Below, piece by piece: positions 1 to 5,532 of a DNA stretch of 12,466 bases. Source of the DNA: Bryobacteraceae bacterium (GTDB lineage: Bacteria > Acidobacteriota > Terriglobia > Bryobacterales > Bryobacteraceae). A program made the translations under genes and the position numbers. The first letter of the stretch is position 1. The number at the start of each line of letters is the position of its first letter. The stretch is from positions 1-12,466 of the forward strand of contig JADGHK010000034.1 of assembly GCA_019686145.1 (NCBI GenBank), given 5' to 3'. Below the pieces are notes generated by a model, which was not told the origin of the DNA, did not search any database, and saw only the letters and a program-made list of their open reading frames with translations.

Positions 1-45
1 TCTCCGCAGATCGTCCGGAGACTTCAGGAGTATCTCAGAACTTGA
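1..45 (+). CDS. C-terminal end of an upstream gene, probably a sulfatase (partial)
   Basis: Reading frame 1 is open from the window edge to a TGA at 43-45 and ends in SPQIVRRLQEYLRT. This resembles the closing helix of sulfatases, where an 'NP-x-I-V-x-x-L' stretch is followed by an amphipathic helix. The complete sulfatase that follows has a similar tail, with NPKIVAEIQQRIERL near its end. The stop overlaps the TTG start of that gene in a TTGA arrangement, which suggests translational coupling and a run of at least three sulfatase genes. Only 14 residues are visible, so the family call is inference. Confidence 0.45.
   Translation, partial: SPQIVRRLQEYLRT
26..30 (+). promoter_or_regulatory. 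Shine-Dalgarno AGGAG deciding the TTG start of the first sulfatase
   Basis: AGGAG ends 11 nt before the TTG at 42 but 23 nt before the in-frame ATG at 54. It lies inside the last codons of the upstream gene. It favours the TTG start and coupled translation, although an 11-nt spacing is slightly long. Confidence 0.5.
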
Positions 46-1451
46 ACAGCAGAATGACTTTTGTGAACAAGACACCTCTTTCCAGGCGCGATTGGTTGAA
101 AACCGCTGCCGCGGCAGGCAGCACGTCTTTGCTCGGTGCTCAGTCGCGCCCGCCCAACATTGTCCTGATCTTTGCCGACGATCTCGGTTATGGCGACCTC
201 GGCTGCTATGGCTCTAAGATCCGCACGCCGAATCTGGACCGCATGGCCGCAGAGGGCATCCGGTTCACTCATTTTTACTCGGCGAATCCGGTGTGTTCGC
301 CGTCGAGGGCGGCTCTGTTGACGGGCCGCTACCCGACCCGGGTCGGCGTGCCCCGTGTCCTCTTCCCCACCGACAAGACGGGACTTCCGGCCTCGGAGAC
401 GACCATCGCGGCGATGCTCAAGGCTAAGGGCTATAAGACGATGTGCGTCGGCAAGTGGCACCTGGGGCATCTTCCGGAGTTTCTGCCTACGGCCCGCGGT
501 TTCGATGAGTACTACGGCATTCCTTACAGCAACGATATGAATCCGCGTCCCCTCCTGCACAATCAGGAGGTTGTGGAAGAGCCCGCCAAACTGGAGACGC
601 TCACGCCAAGATATACAGAACAGGCGGTCAAGTTCATCGAGCGCTCCAAAGACTCGCCGTTCTTCCTCTACATGCCGCACACATACCCGCACATCCCGCT
701 AGCGGCTTCCGAGAGATTCCGGGGGAAATCTCCGCAGGGTATTTATGGTGATGTCCTGGAGGAACTGGACTGGAGCGTCGGACAGATTCTCGAGACGCTC
801 AAGAAGCATGGACTCGACAACAATACGCTCGTCCTGTTTACGAGCGATAACGGACCCTGGTATCAAGGAAGCCCTGGTTTTCTCAGAGGCCGCAAGGGCA
901 TGACCTTCGAGGGCGGGGTTCGCGTTCCCTTCATCGCCCGCTTCCCAGGCAGGATTCCCAAGGGAAAGGTGTGCACCGGCATTGCCTCCACGATGGATCT
1001 TCTGCCAACGATCGCCAGCCTGTGTAACGCCCCTCTGCCGCCGAACCCGCTTGACGGGATCAACATCTGGCCCTTGTTGACGGGGCAGAAGGAGAGCCTG
1101 GAACGCGAAGCCCTGCTCTATTTCGATAACGTGTACGTGCAGTGCGCGCGGTGGCGCAATTGGAAATTGCACATTGCCAGATACAACACTGTCACCTACA
1201 GTCCCTCTCCGGCGATCGGACGAATGAATCTTCCGCTGCCGTCCCCTGAGCTCTACAACCTGGAGACCGATCCGGATGAGAGCTACGACGTTGCTGCGGA
1301 GAACCCGAAGATCGTAGCGGAGATTCAGCAGCGCATCGAGCGGCTGATCACCACCTTCCCGGAGCCGATCCAGCAGGCCTACCGCGAGACAAAGTCCAAG
1401 CGTGTCGCGCCAACCGCAGCCGGCGCAGTCACTCGCCCGGCCCCTCAATAA
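42..1451 (+). CDS. Tat-exported arylsulfatase-type sulfatase (cysteine type)
   Basis: This enzyme of the alkaline-phosphatase superfamily should hydrolyse sulfate esters, probably in the periplasm or outside the cell. The 469 residues begin with a twin-arginine signal (SRRDWLK, residues 14-20, then an Ala-rich stretch). The sulfatase signature CSPSR is at 85-89; Cys85 should be converted to formylglycine by a maturase not encoded here. Metal and active-site motifs are in order: ADD (Asp46, Asp47), GKWHLGH (Lys138, His140), His213 in MPHTYPH, SDNG (Asp269, Asn270) and GRKG (Lys285). Length is normal for the family. The TTG start is chosen from the AGGAG at 26-30; ATG 54 is the alternative and keeps the Tat motif. 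The next sulfatase starts 17 nt downstream, so they are likely co-transcribed. The substrate cannot be told from sequence. Confidence 0.93.
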   Translation: MNSRMTFVNKTPLSRRDWLKTAAAAGSTSLLGAQSRPPNIVLIFADDLGYGDLGCYGSKIRTPNLDRMAAEGIRFTHFYSANPVCSPSRAALLTGRYPTRVGVPRVLFPTDKTGLPASETTIAAMLKAKGYKTMCVGKWHLGHLPEFLPTARGFDEYYGIPYSNDMNPRPLLHNQEVVEEPAKLETLTPRYTEQAVKFIERSKDSPFFLYMPHTYPHIPLAASERFRGKSPQGIYGDVLEELDWSVGQILETLKKHGLDNNTLVLFTSDNGPWYQGSPGFLRGRKGMTFEGGVRVPFIARFPGRIPKGKVCTGIASTMDLLPTIASLCNAPLPPNPLDGINIWPLLTGQKESLEREALLYFDNVYVQCARWRNWKLHIARYNTVTYSPSPAIGRMNLPLPSPELYNLETDPDESYDVAAENPKIVAEIQQRIERLITTFPEPIQQAYRETKSKRVAPTAAGAVTRPAPQ

Positions 1452-1468
1452 TCTGGAGGTCTTTACCC

Positions 1469-2875
1469 ATGGTGAACCGGCGGGAATTTCTTTCGGGACT
1501 CGGCGGACTGGGTTTGACGGCAGCTGCGCTGCCGGGCCAAAGAGCCGAACGCAGGAAGAATGTTCTGTTCATTGCAATCGACGATCTGAACGATTGGGTG
1601 GGCTGCCTTGGAGGGTATCCGGGCGTCAGGACGCCCAATCTGGATCGTCTGGCGGAGCGCGGCGTGCTTTTCACGAACGCTCACTGTGCCGCTCCCCTCT
1701 GCAACCCGTCGCGTGTGGCGGTGATGACGGGAATCCGGCCGTCGACTTCGGGGATTTACGAGAACAATCAGCCCATGAGGCAATCCCCGGTTCTGAAGAA
1801 TGCCGTCACCTTGACGCAGCATTTCATGCAGCACGGCTACCGTGCGGTCGGCGGAGGAAAGATCTATCATTTGCCGTTCCCGGACCCGGAAAGCTGGCAC
1901 GAGTACTTCCCGTCGCAGCGCAAGAACAAGCCCGATGATCCGGTTCCCCCGCAACGGCCCGTGAATGGAATCCCCAACACGGCGCACTTTGATTGGGGAC
2001 CGGTGCGGGTCGCAGACCGCGAGATGGGAGATTATCAGGTGGCTGACTGGGCCATCAGCGAGCTGCGGAAGAAGCACGACAAACCGTTCTTTCTGGCCTG
2101 CGGATTCTATCGGCCGCACCTGCCCTGGTATGTGCCGGAAAAGTACTTGGACATGTACCCGCTCGATCAGATCACCCTCCCGAAAGTGAAGGAGGACGAT
2201 CTCGACGACGTCCCGCCGGTCGGCCGCCGCATGGCTCTTGCCAACAGGGACCACGAGAAGGTATTGCGCTACAACCAGTGGCGAAAGGCCGTGCAGGGCT
2301 ATCTGGCGAGCATCACGTTCGCGGATGAGCAGGTGGGGCGGGTGCTTGATGCGCTCGACAAGAGCGAGTATGCCTCGAACACGACGGTCGTGCTCTGGAG
2401 CGACCATGGCTGGCACTTGGGTGAAAAGCTCCACTGGCGAAAGTTCGCGCTCTGGGAGGAAGCGACGCGAAACGTGCTCATCGTGTCCTCGCCTGATATC
2501 ACGCAGCCCGGCGGGCGGTGCAGCCGTACGGTCAGCCTCCTCGATCTCTATCCGACGCTCGTCGAACTGTGCGGTTTGAGTCCACGGAAAGAGCTTGAAG
2601 GCACAAGCCTCATGCCGCTGCTTCGGAATCCCAAAGCGCCGTGGGGCCGCCCGGCGGTCACGACCTTCCGCCGCGGCAATCACTCGATACGAACCGAACG
2701 ATGGCGCTACACGCGGTATCACGATGGCGGCGAGGAGCTGTACGACCATGAGACCGATCCCATGGAATGGTCGAATCTCGCGGCAAAACCCGAAATGCGG
2801 AGCGTGAAAGCGGAGCTTGCCCACTGGCTGCCAACGACAAATGCGCCCGATTCTGCGGCAAGGAAGAGTGCGTAG
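1469..2875 (+). CDS. Tat-exported sulfatase, iduronate-2-sulfatase-like subfamily
   Basis: This second sulfatase differs clearly from its neighbour. A short Tat signal NRREFLSGLGG (residues 3-13) is followed by NVLFIAIDDLNDW (Asp38, Asp39), a pattern typical of iduronate-2-sulfatase-like and choline-sulfatase-like proteins. The modification signature CNPSR is at 78-82, GGGKIYH gives Lys131 and His134, FYRPHLPW gives His217, and LWSDHGWHLGEK gives Asp312, His313 and Lys320. GGAGG at 1455-1459 lies 9 nt before the ATG, so the start is secure. The 17-nt gap to the preceding sulfatase indicates one operon, with the pair likely acting on different sulfate linkages of one polymer (inference). 'Iduronate-2-sulfatase-like' is a subfamily label; iduronate need not be the substrate. 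It needs formylglycine maturation from elsewhere in the genome. Confidence 0.92.
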   Translation: MVNRREFLSGLGGLGLTAAALPGQRAERRKNVLFIAIDDLNDWVGCLGGYPGVRTPNLDRLAERGVLFTNAHCAAPLCNPSRVAVMTGIRPSTSGIYENNQPMRQSPVLKNAVTLTQHFMQHGYRAVGGGKIYHLPFPDPESWHEYFPSQRKNKPDDPVPPQRPVNGIPNTAHFDWGPVRVADREMGDYQVADWAISELRKKHDKPFFLACGFYRPHLPWYVPEKYLDMYPLDQITLPKVKEDDLDDVPPVGRRMALANRDHEKVLRYNQWRKAVQGYLASITFADEQVGRVLDALDKSEYASNTTVVLWSDHGWHLGEKLHWRKFALWEEATRNVLIVSSPDITQPGGRCSRTVSLLDLYPTLVELCGLSPRKELEGTSLMPLLRNPKAPWGRPAVTTFRRGNHSIRTERWRYTRYHDGGEELYDHETDPMEWSNLAAKPEMRSVKAELAHWLPTTNAPDSAARKSA

Positions 2876-2881
2876 GCGTCA

Positions 2882-2895
2882 GGCCAGCCCTGGCC
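2882..2895 (+). terminator. GC-rich hairpin after the sulfatase operon
   Basis: GGCCA (2882-2886) and TGGCC (2891-2895) form a perfect 5-bp stem around GCCC, starting 6 nt after the second sulfatase stop. No T-tract follows, so this is a weak terminator candidate at best and may simply stabilise the 3' end. Confidence 0.25.
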
Positions 2896-2951
2896 CACAG
2901 AGATGATCCACCCGGGAGGCGGCGAGGCGGAGGACATTTGACGTGCAGCCC

Positions 2952-2979
2952 GACACCAACCAGCCGTGGGTTATATAAT
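2952..2979 (+). promoter_or_regulatory. Possible sigma-70 promoter for the first L,D-transpeptidase
   Basis: A perfect TATAAT stands at 2974-2979, within an AT-rich patch (TTATATAATC) that stands out from the GC-rich surroundings, about 70 nt before the GTG at 3050. The -35 side is weak: GACACC at 2952-2957 has a 16-nt spacer. A better TTGACG at 2938-2943 is too distant. The -10 box is convincing; the -35 is not. Confidence 0.4.
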
Positions 2980-3049
2980 CGAAATGCAGTAACTTTCAAG
3001 CGAAGCAGCGGGCGTTACGACGTCCGATGTCTGGCGCTTTAGGTGTGTA

Positions 3050-3763
3050 GTGCCCACGAAGTCTTCTCTTGCAGTACTCTTTTTAACCCTCGTGCCGTTC
3101 TCTGCGATACCGGAATCCGGCGGTTTGCTGAAACAGGCAGGTATGCACGGGGAACGTTTTCCGTCAGCAGCGCTGCTGGCGCAAGCTCCCGATATCAACC
3201 CTGCTGTTCTGAAGATGGCGCTAGGTGCTATGCAGCGTGTCAGTGACCTCGGCATCAATGCCCGCTTAGACAGGCTGCTCCTGATCGATTACACCAAGCC
3301 ATCCACCGAGCCGCGATTCTGGGTCTTTGATCTGAACGCGGGCAAAGTCCTGTTCCGGGAGCTGGTAGCCCACGGAAAGAACACGGGCGGAAACATGGCC
3401 GTCCGGTTCTCGAACACTCCGGGCAGTCTGATGTCGAGCCTCGGGGTCTTCCTGACCGCAAACACCTACTTTGGGAAACACGGCTACTCCCTGCGTCTCC
3501 GGGGCCTTGAAGAAGGCATCAACGATAAGAGCATGGAACGCGCCATTGTGCTCCACCCGGCCAGTTATGTCAGTGAGGCGATCGTCGCGAAGCTGGGCCG
3601 GCTTGGGCGGAGCTGGGGATGCCCCGCCGTCCGTCCCGAAATTGCCAGGCAGCTGATCGACGCCGTTCGTGACGGCGCCGTCCTGTTTGCCTATTACCCG
3701 GACGAGAAATGGCTGCGGAGCTCCAGATTCATTTCGGAAGATTTGTACGCTTCCGCGGATTAG
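3050..3763 (+). CDS. Murein L,D-transpeptidase catalytic domain protein (YkuD_2-like)
   Basis: This is probably an envelope enzyme or binding protein acting on peptidoglycan peptides. A hydrophobic N-terminal stretch (residues 6-20) looks like a signal peptide. The C-terminal two thirds match the 'murein L,D-transpeptidase catalytic domain' family (YkuD_2). Visible features are LLLIDYTKPSTEPRFWVFDL (78-97), ELVAHGKNTGG with His108, AIVLHPASY with His169, and GRSWGCPAV (187-194) with the likely nucleophile Cys191 in the S-x-G-C motif. The usual Arg after the Cys lies slightly displaced, at Arg195. The GTG start is the first sensible one; AGGTG at 3041-3045 is a close, weak ribosome site. An upstream TATAAT suggests its own promoter. 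It converges on a second, unrelated-looking L,D-transpeptidase with 4 nt between stops. Family call is firm; cross-linking activity is not shown. Confidence 0.85.
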   Translation: MPTKSSLAVLFLTLVPFSAIPESGGLLKQAGMHGERFPSAALLAQAPDINPAVLKMALGAMQRVSDLGINARLDRLLLIDYTKPSTEPRFWVFDLNAGKVLFRELVAHGKNTGGNMAVRFSNTPGSLMSSLGVFLTANTYFGKHGYSLRLRGLEEGINDKSMERAIVLHPASYVSEAIVAKLGRLGRSWGCPAVRPEIARQLIDAVRDGAVLFAYYPDEKWLRSSRFISEDLYASAD

Positions 3764-3767
3764 AGCT

Positions 3768-4499
3768 TTAATCTGCCGCGTGTCCTTCACCGGGCAGCGT
3801 GATGCCGCTGGCCGCCCATTCGGGCTTGAGCCACGGCCTCGGTGCGCTGAAGTCATACCTGCCCAGGACGAGAACGGGTGTGCCCGGTTCGCCCCAATGG
3901 TAGAGCCATTTGGCGTCCCGCGCCAGCATGCGGACGCAGGCATGGCTGACGGGCGCGCCCGGAAGACTGTATTGGTGGAAAGCAACACCGTGGAAAAAGT
4001 TGTAGTACCACTTCATCCGCCAGTTCCGGTTGATGCTGCTGCGCCGGTCCGGGGACTTCCATCGAAGAGAGAACCTGCCCGATGGGGTTGGACTCCGCGA
4101 ACCGCCGCTATTGACCGGTCCCCACCGAACCAGCTGTCCTTCCTCGTATGCGCCAAAGACCTGGCCGGGGAGGTGGACGATCACGGCCTTCGGATAACGC
4201 GCTGACCACGATGAATAGCGCGGCATTGGACTGTAGGCGGCCTCGTCAAGCTCCCACTGATCCGGAACGATCAGGGCCGGCAGGCGCGGCAGATGCCTCC
4301 GATCCGCTCGATTCAGTTTCTCCAGGAGTCCGATCCTCTCATCGTCCAGCTCGCGCAGGATTGCCGGCAAGGCACGCGTATAACTGGGTTTCGTCGACTC
4401 GGGCGGAAGGCCTCTCGTGCCGAAACACGGAGTGATCCAAACAGCTAGCACCATGCTGCCAAGGCAGCAGCACTGGCGCAGGATTCTCACGGCCACCAT
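3768..4499 (-). CDS. L,D-transpeptidase (YkuD / ErfK family), exported
   Basis: This protein probably forms peptidoglycan 3-3 cross-links or attaches proteins to peptidoglycan in the periplasm. With the start at 4499 it has 243 residues. The frame is open further upstream, but the ATG at 4499 has an AAGGAG 5 nt ahead and yields a proper signal peptide (MVAVRILRQ, then a hydrophobic core to about residue 27) containing three consecutive cysteines. Residues 56-80 (LLEKLNRADRRHL then LIVPD) resemble degenerate LysM or peptidoglycan-binding sequence seen in some relatives. The YkuD domain follows: AVIVHLPGQ (105-113), PTPSGRF (138-143), His175 in VAFHQY, and SHACVRM (185-191) with nucleophile Cys188. 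The motif reads SHAC where most members have SHGC. It converges with the preceding L,D-transpeptidase gene, leaving no room for a terminator. Confidence 0.9.
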   Translation of the reverse strand: MVAVRILRQCCCLGSMVLAVWITPCFGTRGLPPESTKPSYTRALPAILRELDDERIGLLEKLNRADRRHLPRLPALIVPDQWELDEAAYSPMPRYSSWSARYPKAVIVHLPGQVFGAYEEGQLVRWGPVNSGGSRSPTPSGRFSLRWKSPDRRSSINRNWRMKWYYNFFHGVAFHQYSLPGAPVSHACVRMLARDAKWLYHWGEPGTPVLVLGRYDFSAPRPWLKPEWAASGITLPGEGHAAD

Positions 4500-4858
4500 G
4501 AAAACTCCTTCTGTGCTTCCCTGAGTTCCGCAGGAAATGCCCGAGAGTAAGGCACTTCGAGCGGAGCAGGCGGCGGGATGCGGAACGCAGCGAGTCGCAG
4601 GAACCGGAACCACCTGCTATCTGTTTGACGCCATACGTCGAAGAGAAACCGCCGGAAAGTGGAGGATAACGTCCAGTTTTCCAGTTGTAGGAACGACGCC
4701 AGATAGAATGAGTATTTTTGTCCGACGCAAACGCTTTGCACGTTCGCGCTTCAAACCAGGCGACCGGCTCTCACTGGGCGCGGGCGTAATTGTTGCAGAA
4801 ATGAGAAAAGTATCGTCCAGGAATACGTGCGGCCCAGACAGGAGGAGGCAGTATCTCA
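4500..4858. other. Divergent intergenic region between L,D-transpeptidase and diadenylate cyclase genes
   Basis: This 359-nt stretch should hold promoters for both flanking genes. I see the two ribosome-binding sites at its ends (AAGGAG on minus, GGAGGAGG on plus) and a small inverted repeat GCAGG/CCTGC at 4597-4601 and 4613-4617 that encloses a doubled GGAACC. A TAGAAT at 4704-4709 could be a plus-strand -10 box but lacks a -35 at proper spacing. Short open frames cross the region on both strands but lack convincing ribosome sites or recognisable products. I could not identify a ydaO-type c-di-AMP riboswitch by eye. Confidence 0.5.
4505..4510 (-). promoter_or_regulatory. Shine-Dalgarno AAGGAG fixing the start of the minus-strand L,D-transpeptidase
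   Basis: CTCCTT on the plus strand reads AAGGAG on the minus strand, 5 nt before the ATG at 4499. It selects this start over the longer open frame that begins at 4613. Confidence 0.75.
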
Positions 4859-5461
4859 ATGCCTAAGTCTGCTTTTGACGCAATCTCGCGGAGCCTGCCC
4901 CGATATCCGCAGGAGGTTGTGGAGCTGCTGATCGAACTGGCCGTCGAGATTGCAAGGGAAGGCCGCGAAGGGCGGCGCATTGGCACTCTCTTTACACTGG
5001 GCGACGAGCAGACGATACTTCGGATGTCCCGTCCGCTGATCCTGGACCCTCTTGCGTGCCACCCGCGAGAAAGCCGCATGATTCAGAACCCGAATCTCCA
5101 GGGGACAATCAAGGAACTGGCTCAGCTTGACGGGGCATTTATCGTCAGCAGCGATGGGGAGTTTTGTGCAGCGTGCCGCTATCTCGAAGCCTCTTCGGAA
5201 ACGGTTGATCTGCCTCTTGGGCTCGGCAGCCGGCACCTGGTTGCCGCGTCTATCAGCGCCCTGACAGACGCTGTGGGCATCGTTGTGTCGGAGAGCGCAA
5301 TCGTCCGAATCTTCTCCGGCGGAAAACTGGTAGCCGAAGTCCTTCCCGAATTCTGGCTCCTCGGCAGACGCATCCTCCAGTTGAGAGGGCGCGTCCGCGA
5401 AGAACACGTGAGCGACCTCGCCGTCATCACCCCTGAAACCGACGAATATGCCGGTGGATGA
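4859..5461 (+). CDS. DisA_N-domain diadenylate cyclase (c-di-AMP synthase), archaeal-like short form
   Basis: The protein should make cyclic di-AMP from two ATP. The 200 residues are mostly the DAC (DisA_N) domain with a short N-terminal helix and no membrane segment, so it looks cytoplasmic. GTLFTLGDE (42-50), HPRES (68-72) and TIKELAQLDGAFIV (83-96) resemble the stand-alone cyclases common in archaea (DacZ/CdaZ-like) more than Bacillus CdaA or full-length DisA. The DGA motif is at 91-93. The second motif reads GSRHL (123-127), where the canonical form is RHR, and the following VVSES-AIVRIF lacks the usual Gly after VSES. These changes may alter activity. GGAGGAGG at 4841-4848 lies 10 nt before the ATG. 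It precedes the TPR lipoprotein gene by 71 nt and diverges from an L,D-transpeptidase gene. Fold assignment is confident; catalytic activity less so. Confidence 0.82.
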   Translation: MPKSAFDAISRSLPRYPQEVVELLIELAVEIAREGREGRRIGTLFTLGDEQTILRMSRPLILDPLACHPRESRMIQNPNLQGTIKELAQLDGAFIVSSDGEFCAACRYLEASSETVDLPLGLGSRHLVAASISALTDAVGIVVSESAIVRIFSGGKLVAEVLPEFWLLGRRILQLRGRVREEHVSDLAVITPETDEYAGG

Positions 5462-5470
5462 AGCGGATAG

Positions 5471-5485
5471 GGTACTCTCAGTACC
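5471..5485. repeat. Perfect short inverted repeat downstream of the diadenylate cyclase gene
   Basis: GGTACT (5471-5476) and AGTACC (5480-5485) are perfect complements around CTC, 9 nt after the cyclase stop and 47 nt before the TPR gene. There is no T-tract, so it could be a weak terminator, an operator dyad or chance. Confidence 0.35.
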
Positions 5486-5532
5486 ATAGATTGAGGGACA
5501 GATCCCAGTGCATTCACTAAGATCGTGGGTGA

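Noticed and set aside
1463..2824. 453-residue minus-strand open frame opposite the second sulfatase
   Set aside because: The opposite strand has all sulfatase active-site motifs; this frame is Arg/His-rich shadow sequence.
2938..2979. TTGACG paired with TATAAT as a full promoter
   Set aside because: The 30-nt spacer is far beyond the range for sigma-70 promoters; only the TATAAT is retained as evidence.
4487..4741. 84-residue minus-strand open frame in the divergent intergenic region
   Set aside because: It overlaps the start of the L,D-transpeptidase gene, whose AAGGAG site is strong; no ribosome site or recognisable domain.
4500..4858. c-di-AMP (ydaO-type) riboswitch controlling the L,D-transpeptidase or cyclase gene
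   Set aside because: The idea fits the gene content, but I could not recognise the conserved riboswitch core on either strand.
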